Shown piece after piece: positions 1 through 7,980 of a DNA stretch of 64,000 nucleotides. The stretch spans positions 186,001 to 250,000 of the forward strand of contig NZ_JAINZZ010000001.1 of NCBI RefSeq assembly GCF_019890725.1, in the 5' to 3' direction. The stretch's first letter is position 1, and each line of letters opens with the position of its first letter. The notes under the pieces are model-generated. The model searched no databases and was not told the origin of the DNA. It saw nothing but the letters and a program-made list of their open reading frames with translations. A program made the position numbers and the translations under genes. Origin of the DNA: Actinacidiphila acidipaludis. Lineage in GTDB: Bacteria > Actinomycetota > Actinomycetes > Streptomycetales > Streptomycetaceae.

Positions 1-693
1 CGTCTCCTCGTCCATCCGGGAGGCCAGAGCCATCGCCGGGTAGAAGCGGCCGACGTGGTCCGGCTCGAAAGCCACGGCCCTGTCGGCCAGTTCGCCGTAG
101 GGGACGCGGATACCCCGGAGTTCCTCCAGCTCGGTCAGGATCGCGGCGTGCCCGGTCTGCACGCTCACCGAGCACGAGGGCGAGGACTGGGTCGAGGACG
201 AGGACGACGACGAGGACGTGGTGACGTGGACGGTCTCGAACCACCCCGTTCCCACGTCCTGCGCGGGGCCGCGCGTGATCCGCGCCTCGTCGCCCTCCAC
301 CCCGCCCAGCCGTCGCAGGAGTTCGGCGCCCGCGTCGACGCCCACCCAGGCGCGGGCGAGGTCCATCGCGTCCCGCCCTACGTCGTCGCGGAACCAGAAG
401 TCGGGTGAACCGCCGCGCAGTTCGTGCCAGGCGCCGACCGCTCCGCCGTCCGCCGCCAGCATCACCGGCGTGCGGCCCCCGGGGCAGCGCAGGTTCGGGT
501 CTGCACCGGCCCGGAGCAGCACCTCGCACATCGCGGCGTCGGCCCGGACGACGGCGAGCCCGAGGGCCGTGTACCCGCCGTCGTCCCGCGCGTCGGCCGG
601 CACGCCTGCCGCCAGCAGCTCCTCGGCGGCATCGGTGTCGCCGGCCCGTACGGCGGCGATCAGCGCGGCAGCGTCCATCGGCATGCCCGCCAT
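1..693 (-). CDS. Ankyrin-repeat protein, 3' end beyond window
   Basis: Partial gene that runs off the left edge; the first 231 codons are present without a stop. The ATG at 693 follows GAGGAG by 6 bases; further in-frame ATGs at codons 4 and 6 are alternatives. The first ~100 residues carry ankyrin-like units (DGGYTALGLAV, EVLLRAGADPN, GRTPVMLAADGG), a fold used for protein-protein contacts. A run of eight serines at residues 160-167 then links to a second region ending YPAMALASRMDEET at the window edge. Such proteins are common in Streptomyces, are probably cytoplasmic, and have no defined partner. No signal peptide is visible. The ankyrin assignment is good; the role is unknown. Confidence 0.75.
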   Translation of the reverse strand, partial: MAGMPMDAAALIAAVRAGDTDAAEELLAAGVPADARDDGGYTALGLAVVRADAAMCEVLLRAGADPNLRCPGGRTPVMLAADGGAVGAWHELRGGSPDFWFRDDVGRDAMDLARAWVGVDAGAELLRRLGGVEGDEARITRGPAQDVGTGWFETVHVTTSSSSSSSSTQSSPSCSVSVQTGHAAILTELEELRGIRVPYGELADRAVAFEPDHVGRFYPAMALASRMDEET

Positions 694-959
694 TGTTCGC
701 TCCTCATCACTGAACGTCCCATTCCACATGGGTACGTTGAACGATTTCACTGACAAAGGATCACTTGGTCACCAGGACCACCACCGGCTTCCTCGCCCAC
801 GCCCCCGCCGACACCGCCGGCGGCCGGGCCGCCGAAGCCGCGTACGCCGCCCTGAGCCGGAGCGATTCCACGCTCTGACCTGGCCTTCGAACTGGCACTG
901 AGCGAGTCGGGCGAGCCCGGTGCCGGCAGGGGTACCCGCCGCTGTGGAGGCCGCGCCGC
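694..959. other. Intergenic region with a possible 37-codon ORF
   Basis: A plus-strand reading frame at 765-878 starts TTG, has AAAGGA upstream, and would encode a 37-residue alanine/threonine-rich peptide starting MVTRTTTGFLAH and ending in TGA. It could be a gene remnant or chance; I recognise no family. Nothing else is evident. Confidence 0.2.
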
Positions 960-1450
960 TCAGAGCCCGGCTTGCGAACGCGGCGCCCCCGCCGCCGGGC
1001 TCAGCAGAACCAGGGTGTCCCCCGGTTCGGCCTGCGGCACGGCTCCTTCCGTGACCGGTTCCAGCCGGTGTCCGCGGCGCACCACGAAGAGCAGGTCGCT
1101 GCCGGTGGGGAGGGGCGCGCCGGCGGGGACGGCCGTGATGACGCCGCCGTCCTCGTGCTTGCGGGCGAGGTCGGAGCCCGTCAGGTGCGTCCCGAAGAGG
1201 ATCTCCCCGCCGAGGTAGGGGGCGACGACGCCGTGGCTGCCGATCGCCGCGCCGACGCGGTGGACCGGGCCCTCGACCCCGCCGCGCAGCAGCGCCGCCG
1301 CCAGCGCGTTGAAGTCGTCCTCACCGGTGAGCAGGTACAAGGCGGTGATGCCTTCCAGCTCGGCCCCGGCGCCCGTCGCGTCGGCCAGCATCTCTCCGGG
1401 CGCGAGCTCGATGCCCGCCCGCTGGATGAGCCGCCGTTGCCGGTCGAGCC
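960..1450 (-). pseudogene. C-terminal remnant of a cation/proton antiporter
   Basis: About 162 codons from LDRQRRLIQRAGIEL to the stop encode the cytoplasmic TrkA-like tail of a CPA1-type (NhaP-like) sodium/proton antiporter. Recognisable parts are the nucleotide-binding TrkA_N remainder (DATGAGAELEGITALYLLT, then FNALAAALL) and a TrkA_C-like end (GVITAVPAGAP, PGDTLVLLSPAAG). The membrane domain and start codon are absent. Upstream sequence switches abruptly, in another frame, to NDH-2 at about 1450, so this is the 3' end of a gene left by a deletion. It cannot be a functional antiporter. An out-of-frame reading through the junction would add unrelated residues. Confidence 0.8.
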
Positions 1451-2281
1451 CGGCGCCTCGACGCCCGCCGTCCACAGCACGGTGCGCGCGGCGTACCGCG
1501 TGGTCGTGCCCTGCCGGTCCTCGACCGTCAGACCGTCGGCGTCGAGGTCGGTGACCCTCGTGCCGAGATGGAGTTCCACGCCGAGGTCGGCCAGGGTGCG
1601 CGCGGCACGCCCGGCCAGCGGTTCACCGAAGGGCCCGAGCACCTTGTCGGATCCCTCGAAGAGCAGCACCCGGGCCTGGAGCGGGTCGATCGTGCGGAAC
1701 TCGCGGTCGAGGGTGTGCCCGGCGATCTCCCGGATCTGGCCGGCCAGCTCCACGCCGGTCGGGCCGCCGCCGACGAGCGCGAAGGTGAGCCACTGGCGTC
1801 GTTCTTCCGCGTCGGCGGCGGACTCGGCCATCTCGAACGCCCGGTAGAGCCGGCGGCGGATCTCCAGGGCGTCGGCCAGGGTCTTCATGCCCGGGGCGTG
1901 GGCCGCGAACTCGTCGTGCCCGAAGTAGGACTGCCGCATGCCGACCGCGACGATGAGGTCGTCGTACGGCACGGCGACACTGCCGCCGGCCGGCCGCCGG
2001 GTGTGGACGAGGCGGGCCTTCACATCCACGTCGGTGGCGTCGGCGAGCAGGCAGCGCACGTTCGTGTGGCGGCGCAGCACCGCGCGCAGGGGCTGCGCGA
2101 TCTGGCCCTCGGACAGGATCCCGGCCGCGCACTGGTAGAGCAGCGGCTGGAAGAGGTGGTGAGCCCGGTGGTCGAGCAGCGTCACCGCGACCGGGGCCCG
2201 GCGCAGCGCACGGGCGGCGAACAGCCCCGCGAAACCGCCCCCGACGATCACCACCCGGCGGGGCGTCACATGGTCTTCCAC
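1451..2281 (-). pseudogene. ndh: Truncated type II NADH dehydrogenase (NDH-2)
   Basis: The first ~277 codons match NDH-2, a membrane-associated FAD enzyme passing electrons from NADH to quinone. The N-terminal FAD dinucleotide motif (VVIVGGGFAGLFAARAL), the HHLFQPLLYQ segment, the second Rossmann motif (LVGGGPTGVELAGQI) and RTVLWTAGVEAP are all present. The gene then breaks at about 1451: the C-terminal FAD-binding end (GDL...) and amphipathic membrane helix are missing. Translation runs out of frame through antiporter sequence to a stop at 1181. The ATG at 2281 lies 6 bases after the stop of the upstream SDR gene, suggesting an original operon. Loss of the C-terminal FAD and quinone region makes activity unlikely. 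Confidence 0.8.
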
Positions 2282-2287
2282 CGGGGC

Positions 2288-3127
2288 TCAGCCGCCGGTG
2301 GCGAAGCCGGGGAAGAGCGTCATCCCGCCGTCGACGTACAGGGTCGCGCCGACCACGTAGTCCATCAGGTCCGAGGCCATGGCGACGACGGCGTCGGCGA
2401 TGTCCTCGGGGTCCCCCACCCGCTGGTACGGGATGAGTTTGAGCAGCTCGGCCTCGGCCTCCGGCGTCTCCCAGGCGTCCCGGTTGATGGGGGTGCGGAT
2501 GGCGCCGGGGCCGATGGCGTTGACACGGATGTGGTGGGGTGCGAGTTCCTGGGCCAGAGTCTGCATCATCATGCCGACGCCGCCCTTGGAGGAGGCGTAG
2601 TTGACGTGGCCGGTCCACGGGACGATCTGGTGGACCGAGCTCATGCAGATGATCTTCCCGGCCGCCCGGGACACCTCGGGGACGATGCCGCGGCGCATGA
2701 ACTCCTTCGCCGCCTCACGGGCGCACAGGAACTGCCCGGTGAGGTTGACGTCGATGACCTTCTGCCACTGGGCGAGCGTCATGTCGACCAGCGAGGAGTC
2801 CCGTTGGAGGCCCGCGTTAGCCACCATGATGTCGATGGTGCCGAGCTCCTTCACCATCCGGGCGACCATCTCGACGACCTGGCCCTCGTTCGACACGTCG
2901 GCCTCGTGGGCGTAGGAACGGACCCCGAACGCCTTGATCTGCTCGACGACCTTCTCGGCCTCGTCCGGACCGACGACGTAGTTGACGACGACATCGGCGC
3001 CGGCCCTGCCCAGGGCGATGGCCGTCGCCTTGCCGATACCCGAGTTCGCGCCGGTCACCAGGGCCTTCTGACCTCGCAGAAGCTGCGCGTTCACCGGGGT
3101 GCCGCTCTTCTCAGCACGTTCCGCCAC
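2288..3127 (-). CDS. Short-chain dehydrogenase, glucose-1-dehydrogenase-like
   Basis: A 279-residue classical SDR. Visible are the cofactor motif TGANSGIGKAT near residue 25, ANAG, the catalytic serine in CMSSVHQ, and YASSK supplying the Tyr/Lys pair. VDGGMTLFPGF near the C-terminus is usual for the glucose 1-dehydrogenase/3-oxoacyl reductase branch. It should oxidise or reduce an alcohol/ketone with NAD(P); the substrate is not predictable. The GTG start at 3127 follows GAGGAAGG at about 8 bases. It is followed after 6 bases by the broken NDH-2 and faces a second SDR across a divergent intergenic region. Confidence 0.85.
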   Translation of the reverse strand: MAERAEKSGTPVNAQLLRGQKALVTGANSGIGKATAIALGRAGADVVVNYVVGPDEAEKVVEQIKAFGVRSYAHEADVSNEGQVVEMVARMVKELGTIDIMVANAGLQRDSSLVDMTLAQWQKVIDVNLTGQFLCAREAAKEFMRRGIVPEVSRAAGKIICMSSVHQIVPWTGHVNYASSKGGVGMMMQTLAQELAPHHIRVNAIGPGAIRTPINRDAWETPEAEAELLKLIPYQRVGDPEDIADAVVAMASDLMDYVVGATLYVDGGMTLFPGFATGG

Positions 3128-3441
3128 GACGATCCTTCCTCGAGCGTTTGCAGCAGGACCCGGGCCCCGGCTGCCGCCCGGAGCCCGTCACAGAAGCCGT
3201 CGCATTCTCGTGGTCACACGAAAGCACCCGGGCTCACGGCGGCCCCACCGGCACGCCTGCCCGCGCCTGCTCCGGCCACCCACGCCACCCGGACGGCCCA
3301 CCGGGCGCCGGCGGCTGCAGCAATTCCCGATGGCCGCCATAAGCGGTTCCTCGTGTCACGGCGAAATCGCCGGCGGCCGATCACGGTTTCCCCAGGTCGA
3401 CAAGGCCGTACGGCCATGAATTCCGCTGAAGGGAATGTTCC
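3128..3441. promoter_or_regulatory. Divergent intergenic region between two SDR genes
   Basis: About 314 bases separate the divergent SDR starts. The minus gene has GAGGAAGG and the plus gene AAGGGA as ribosome sites. Promoters for both must lie here, but I see no clear -35/-10 pair or strong palindrome, and no convincing additional gene. Confidence 0.5.
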
Positions 3442-4194
3442 ATGACTTCCTCCTTCTCTCTGGAAGGTGACATCGCGCTGGTGACCGGCGCGACGAGCGG
3501 CATCGGCGCCGCGACCGCCGTCGCCCTGGCCGGGCAGGGGGCCCACGTCCTGGTCGCCGGCCGCAACACCGGACGCGGCGAGGCCGTGGTGACCACGATC
3601 CGGAGCCGCGGCGGCAAGGCCGACTTCGTCGCCGCCGACCTGAGCGACGCCGAGTCGGCCCGGCAACTGGCGCGGCGGGCCGTCGAGATCGGCGGCCGGG
3701 TCGACGTCCTCGTCAACAACGCCGGCGCCTACGCGTTCCAGCCGACGGCCGAGGTGACGGAGGAGCAGTTCGACGCCGCCTACGCGCTCAACGTCAAGGC
3801 GACGTTCTTCCTCGTCGCCGAGCTCGCCCCGGCCATGGCCGCGCGCGGCAAGGGCGCGATCGTGAACATCAGCACCCAGGTCGCGGCCTTCGGCGCGGCC
3901 GGCGCGGCGCTGTACGGCTCCAGCAAGGCCGCCGTCAATCTGCTGACCAAGGCGTGGGCCGCCGAGTACGGCCCGCACGGCGTGCGCGTCAACGCGCTCG
4001 GCGTCGGCCCGACGCGTACCGAGGGCACGGCGGCCATGGGTGACGGCCTCGGGCAGCTCGCGGCGCAGTCACCGGCCGGCCGGCCCGCCGGCCCCGAGGA
4101 GATCGCCGCCGCGGTGGTCTATCTGGCGAGCGACGCGGCGAGCTTCGTGCAGGGTGTGGTGCTGCCCGTCGACGGTGGCCGCACGGCGGTGTGA
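3442..4194 (+). CDS. Short-chain dehydrogenase/reductase (FabG-like)
   Basis: A 250-residue classical SDR with the full motif set: TGATSGIGAAT (residues ~16-26), NNAGAY, the catalytic Ser in NISTQVA, YGSSK, and VDGGRTAV at the end. It has the usual family length and is cytoplasmic and NAD(P)-dependent; the substrate is unknown. ATG 3442 follows AAGGGA at 7 bases. It is transcribed alone, divergent from the SDR at 2288-3127, and ends in a strong hairpin before the convergent LysR gene. Confidence 0.85.
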   Translation: MTSSFSLEGDIALVTGATSGIGAATAVALAGQGAHVLVAGRNTGRGEAVVTTIRSRGGKADFVAADLSDAESARQLARRAVEIGGRVDVLVNNAGAYAFQPTAEVTEEQFDAAYALNVKATFFLVAELAPAMAARGKGAIVNISTQVAAFGAAGAALYGSSKAAVNLLTKAWAAEYGPHGVRVNALGVGPTRTEGTAAMGDGLGQLAAQSPAGRPAGPEEIAAAVVYLASDAASFVQGVVLPVDGGRTAV

Positions 4195-4205
4195 CGCCGC
4201 GGGCC

Positions 4206-4237
4206 GGGGCCGTCCGCCCGTCATGCCGGACGGCCCC
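4206..4237. terminator. Hairpin terminator between convergent genes
   Basis: GGGGCCGTCCG at 4206-4216 pairs perfectly with CGGACGGCCCC at 4227-4237 around a 10-base loop. It sits between the stop of the plus-strand SDR and the stop of the minus-strand LysR gene, so it can serve both. There is no U-tract, as is common in high-GC actinomycetes. Confidence 0.7.
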
Positions 4238-4264
4238 CGGGCACGAAGCCCATGGCGCCACGTG

Positions 4265-5173
4265 TCAGTCCGCGGTCTCCGCCGGACGGTCCAGGGCCGA
4301 GATGAGGCGTCCGAGATCGCGACGGCGTGAGTCCGCCGCCCAGACCGCCCAGGTGCGGCGCACCAGGGGGTGGCCGGCCAGCGGCTGCCAGCGCACGCCT
4401 TCGGGCAGGGGCTGCGTCCAGTGGGGCGGGGCGAGCGCGAAGGCGCGGCCGGCGCTGACCGCCGCCAGCTTCACCTCGGCGATCAGGCGCTGCCCCTCCG
4501 GGGCGTCGCTGAACCGCTCGAGGCCGTGGCTGCGCAGGATGGCGGTCAGCTCGTCGTACCAGGCGGGGCTGTCCGAACGCGGGAAGGCGAGCCATTCGAG
4601 CCTGCCGAGGCCGTCGAGCGGCACACCACGGCCGGTGGACAGCTCGTCGGCCCGGTCGGCGGACAGCAGCACCCCGAGCCTTTCGCGGGCGACCAGCATC
4701 GCGTCGAAGAGCTCACCGGCCGGCCGCTCACGCAGCAGTCCCAGTTCCAGGTCACCGGCCCGCAGGGCGTCGATCTGGGCGGCGGACGACAGATGGCGGG
4801 CCTGCACCTTGGTGTCCGGCCACTCCTCGGCGAGTTCGGCCAGCGCGGGACGCAGCACGTCGAAGGGGAACTCCAACGGGATGCCGATCCGCAGCAGGAC
4901 GCCCTCGCCGTCCTCGGACAACCGCGCCATCGTGCGCACGGCCTGCTGGTAGCGGGCCAGCACCGCGCGTGCCTCGCCGAGCAGCACGCGGCCGGCCTCG
5001 GTCGGGCGGGCGCCGGTGCGGCTGCGTTCGAGCAGCGTCACCCGCAGTTCCCGTTCCAGGCCGCTGATCGTCTGCGACAGGGCGGGCTGGCTCACGTGCA
5101 GTCGCCGCGCCGCGGCAGACAGCCCGCCCTCCTCCGCCACCGCGACGAACGCCGACAGCTCACGCAGCTCCAT
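4265..5173 (-). CDS. LysR-family regulator divergent from RclA-like gene
   Basis: A 302-residue LysR-type regulator. The N-terminal winged HTH is clear (ELSAFVAVAEEGGLSAAARRLHVSQPALSQ, with the recognition helix at about residues 28-47), followed by a linker and a LysR substrate-binding domain of normal length. It is divergently transcribed from the flavoprotein at 5346. A T-N11-A palindrome 25 bases upstream of its start is the likely site for autoregulation and control of that neighbour. The inducer is unknown; if the neighbour is a true RclA homologue, an oxidant or chlorine-related signal is plausible (inference). The ATG at 5173 starts directly at the conserved MELREL. Confidence 0.9.
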   Translation of the reverse strand: MELRELSAFVAVAEEGGLSAAARRLHVSQPALSQTISGLERELRVTLLERSRTGARPTEAGRVLLGEARAVLARYQQAVRTMARLSEDGEGVLLRIGIPLEFPFDVLRPALAELAEEWPDTKVQARHLSSAAQIDALRAGDLELGLLRERPAGELFDAMLVARERLGVLLSADRADELSTGRGVPLDGLGRLEWLAFPRSDSPAWYDELTAILRSHGLERFSDAPEGQRLIAEVKLAAVSAGRAFALAPPHWTQPLPEGVRWQPLAGHPLVRRTWAVWAADSRRRDLGRLISALDRPAETAD

Positions 5174-5197
5174 GGACCCATCTCACCACGTGTCAGC

Positions 5198-5214
5198 CAT
5201 AGGAGTGGCTTATG
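5198..5214. promoter_or_regulatory. Putative LysR operator (T-N11-A palindrome)
   Basis: CATAGGAGTGGCTTATG has CATA/TATG arms and contains T-N11-A, the LysR core. It lies between the divergent LysR gene (start 5173) and the flavoprotein gene (start 5346). Assignment rests on position and symmetry only. Confidence 0.5.
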
Positions 5215-5345
5215 ACGGCTCTCACCAGGAGGCGGGCAGCATGCCGCGCCCGGGGCGGGCCGTCCGGCCTAGCGTGGCGGGGGCGGTCCCTCGAAGCACG
5301 GTCCCGAGGCACCGCGTCCCATCGCACCACCGAGCGGGAGAACGC

Positions 5346-6761
5346 ATGACCACGCGAGCCGAAGAACAGCGCACGCTGCGCGCCGACGTGCTGGTGATCG
5401 GGTTCGGCAAGGGCGGCAAGACCGCGGCCCGGGCCCTCGGCCGGCTCGGCCGGACCGTGGTGCTCGTCGAGGAGTCGGAGCGCATGTACGGCGGCACCTG
5501 CCCGAACGTGGGCTGCGTGCCGTCCAAGGGCATGGTGCACCACTCCCGTCTGCGCCGCCCGGACGACGACCCCCAAGCCTTCTTCGAGCAGGCCGTGGCG
5601 AAGGTGCAGGACGTACGGGAGTTCATGCGCAAGGGCAACTACGAGAGCCTGAACGCCCTGGAGACGGTCACGATCGTCACCGGGCGGGCGGAGTTCACCG
5701 ACCCGCACACCGTGTCCATCACCCGGCAGGACGGCGAGCGGCTGACGGCGACGGCCGAGACCATCCTGATCAACGCGGGCTCGCGGCCCGTCGTGCCGAA
5801 CGTGCCCGGCCTGCGCGCCAGCACCCACCTGGTCTCCAGCACCGACCTGCTGGAGCGCACTCGGCTGCCGAAGCGGCTCGTGGTCATCGGCGGCGGCTAC
5901 CTGGGGCTGGAGTTCGCCTCGATCTACCGGGCGTTCGGCTCCGAGGTGACGGTGCTCGCCAGGGGCGGGCACTTCCTGCCCCGGGTGGACGCGGACGTCG
6001 CCGAGGCGGTGCGACGGGTCCTCACCGACGAGGGCGTCGAGATCGTCCTGGGGGCCCGTGTCCGCGAGGTGCGCGACGACGAGAACGGCGCCGCCGTCGT
6101 CTACGACCTCGACGGTGCCGAGCACACCGTCACGGCCGACGCGGTGCTGCCGGCGACCGGCCGCACTCCCGACACCGCCGGGCTCGGCCTGGAGGCCGCC
6201 GGGGTACACACGGCGGCCGACGGCGCGATCGAGGTGGACGAGCACCTGCGGACCAGCCAGTCGCACATCTTCGCCCTCGGCGACGTCAATGGCGGCCCGA
6301 AGTTCACGTACATCTCGCTGGACGACAGCAGGATCGTGCTCGACCAGCTCATCGGCGACGGCAGGCGCTCGACGACCGACCGGGTCGCGGTCCCGAACAC
6401 CGTTTTCCTGACCCCACCGCTGGCGACCGTCGGCATGACCGAGCGAGAGGCCCGTGAAGCCGGTCACCGCGTCAGGATCGCCCGGGAGGACGTCGCCGAC
6501 ATCCTGGCCATGCCCCGCGCCTACGCGGTGGAGGAGAAACGCGGTCTGATGAAGTTCGTCATCGACGCCGACACCGATCTGATCCTGGGCGCCGCGCTGC
6601 TCAGCGTGGACGCGCAGGAGCTCGTCAACACCGTGGCCCTCGCGATGCGTCACGGCATCACCGCGAGCGATCTGCGTGACGCCGTCTACACCCACCCGAG
6701 TTCCACCGAGGCGTTCAACGAAGTGCCGACGGTCGTCGTCCACGAGGATGCGCCGGCCTGA
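5346..6761 (+). CDS. rclA: RclA-like flavin disulfide reductase
   Basis: A 471-residue pyridine nucleotide-disulfide oxidoreductase. The opening VLVIGFGKGGKTAARAL and MYGGTCPNVGCVPSKGMVH resemble RclA/YkgC (reactive chlorine resistance; a Cu(II)-reducing flavoenzyme in E. coli) more than mercuric reductase or lipoamide dehydrogenase. The redox cysteines are C52 and C57. A second Rossmann motif (VVIGGGYLGLEFASIYRAFG), the FAD-binding FALGDVNGG, and the C-terminal dimerisation domain with HPSSTEAFNEVP follow. The E. coli enzyme is cytoplasmic and FAD-dependent. The divergent LysR gene probably regulates it. The chosen ATG precedes TTRAEEQRT, leaving a compact N-terminus; longer upstream in-frame extensions are unlikely because they cover the operator. 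Substrate is inferred by family only. Confidence 0.8.
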   Translation: MTTRAEEQRTLRADVLVIGFGKGGKTAARALGRLGRTVVLVEESERMYGGTCPNVGCVPSKGMVHHSRLRRPDDDPQAFFEQAVAKVQDVREFMRKGNYESLNALETVTIVTGRAEFTDPHTVSITRQDGERLTATAETILINAGSRPVVPNVPGLRASTHLVSSTDLLERTRLPKRLVVIGGGYLGLEFASIYRAFGSEVTVLARGGHFLPRVDADVAEAVRRVLTDEGVEIVLGARVREVRDDENGAAVVYDLDGAEHTVTADAVLPATGRTPDTAGLGLEAAGVHTAADGAIEVDEHLRTSQSHIFALGDVNGGPKFTYISLDDSRIVLDQLIGDGRRSTTDRVAVPNTVFLTPPLATVGMTEREAREAGHRVRIAREDVADILAMPRAYAVEEKRGLMKFVIDADTDLILGAALLSVDAQELVNTVALAMRHGITASDLRDAVYTHPSSTEAFNEVPTVVVHEDAPA

Positions 6762-6787
6762 ACCGGGGACGGAGGCGGTCAGGCCGG

Positions 6788-7846
6788 TCAGGCAGCCGGC
6801 ACGCCGCGCTGCGGGGCATGCGCGAACTCGGCCACGCCAGCGGCGAATGCGACCTGCGGCCGCCAGCCGAACTCCTCGCGCAGCCGCGTCGAGTCGGCGG
6901 TGATGTGGCGGACGTCGCCCAGGCGGTACTCGCCGGTGACGATCGGCGCGGGTCCGCCCGAGGCGTCGGCGAGGGCCGAGGCCATCTCGCCGATGGTGCG
7001 GGGCGTGCCGCTGCCGGCGTTGCGGGCGCGAAAGGTCCCCGGCTCCAGCTGCGAAATGCCCTGGACAGCAAGGCAGTTGGCGTCGGCAATGTCGCGTACG
7101 TGCACGAAGTCCCGCCGCTGGCGGCCGTCCTCGAAGACCCTGGGGGCCTCGCCCCGGGCCAGCGCCGAGCGGAAGAACGAGGCGACGCCCGCGTAGGGGG
7201 TGTCGCGCGGCATCCCGGGCCCGTAGACGTTGTGATAGCGCAGGGACACCGCCCGGCCCCCCGTCGCCCTCGCCCAGGACGCGGCCAGGTGTTCCTGGGC
7301 GAGCTTCGTCGCCGCGTAGACGTTGCGCGGGTCGGCGGGCGTGTCCTCGTCGACCAGCCCGGGCACCGACTCGGCGCCGCACCGGGGGCAGCGGGGCTCG
7401 AAGCGGCCCGCCTCCAGGTCGGCGGTCAGCCGCGGCCCCAGCGCCACCCGTCCGTGGCGCGGGCAGTCGTAGCGGCCCTCGCCGTACACGACCATGGACC
7501 CGGCGAGCACCAGGTCCCGGACCCCCGCCCCGGCCATGGCGGCCAGCAGCACGGCGGTTCCGTGGTCGTTGCAGTCGACGTACGCGGGCGCGTCGGCGAA
7601 GTCCTTGCCGAGTCCCACCATCGCCGCCTGGTGGCACACCGCGTCGACGCCGCGCAGCGCCCGGTCCACGGCCGCCCGGTCGCGGACGTCGGCGTGGAGG
7701 AATTCGGCGTCCGGCCGCGGCGGCGCGACCGCGTGGGCGGTGGCCGACAGGGCGTCGAGGACGACCGGTTCGTGGCCGTCGGCGAGCAGGGCGGTGACGA
7801 CGTGCGAGCCGATGAAGCCCGCGCCGCCGGTGACGAGTACGCGCAT
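6788..7846 (-). CDS. NAD-dependent sugar epimerase with zinc-ribbon insert
   Basis: A 352-residue extended SDR: TGGAGFIGSHV for NAD binding, AGSMVVYGEG for the catalytic Ser region, and YAATK for the Tyr/Lys pair. Between strand and catalytic region sits an insert with CPRHG and CPRCG about 30 residues apart, a four-ligand zinc-ribbon-like feature I associate with the dTDP-L-rhamnose 4-epimerase branch. The probable role is nucleotide-sugar epimerisation for a glycoconjugate; the substrate is not proven. A CTAGGGT -10 box only 6 bases before the ATG suggests a leaderless mRNA. The neighbouring membrane protein and the divergent GT2/methyltransferase operon fit a glycolipid or glycan pathway. 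Confidence 0.8.
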   Translation of the reverse strand: MRVLVTGGAGFIGSHVVTALLADGHEPVVLDALSATAHAVAPPRPDAEFLHADVRDRAAVDRALRGVDAVCHQAAMVGLGKDFADAPAYVDCNDHGTAVLLAAMAGAGVRDLVLAGSMVVYGEGRYDCPRHGRVALGPRLTADLEAGRFEPRCPRCGAESVPGLVDEDTPADPRNVYAATKLAQEHLAASWARATGGRAVSLRYHNVYGPGMPRDTPYAGVASFFRSALARGEAPRVFEDGRQRRDFVHVRDIADANCLAVQGISQLEPGTFRARNAGSGTPRTIGEMASALADASGGPAPIVTGEYRLGDVRHITADSTRLREEFGWRPQVAFAAGVAEFAHAPQRGVPAA

Positions 7847-7852
7847 GGGCCG

Positions 7853-7858
7853 ACCCTA
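7853..7858 (-). promoter_or_regulatory. -10 box of leaderless promoter, epimerase gene
   Basis: Read on the minus strand, CATGCCTAGGGT contains TAGGGT six bases before the ATG at 7846. Transcription would start at or next to the ATG, leaving no room for a ribosome site. The same 12-mer precedes the membrane gene at 9420. Confidence 0.5.
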
Positions 7859-7980
7859 GGCATGGTTCGGCGACGGCGGGTGGCGGCGGCCGGGGAGACC
7901 ACAGGTTCGTAAGGTTTCGGCGGCCGCGGTCCCACCCGTCGTCCGCGGCCGACCGGACGTGCCGTCCCGGCCGCCGCTCG

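Noticed and set aside
765-878. Small ORF of 37 codons as a real gene
   Set aside because: No family match, no neighbours in an operon and weak start signal; kept only as a note.
1568-3445. A 625-codon plus-strand reading frame
   Set aside because: It runs antisense through the NDH-2 and SDR genes, whose motifs are clear on the other strand; long antisense frames are expected in GC-rich codon usage.
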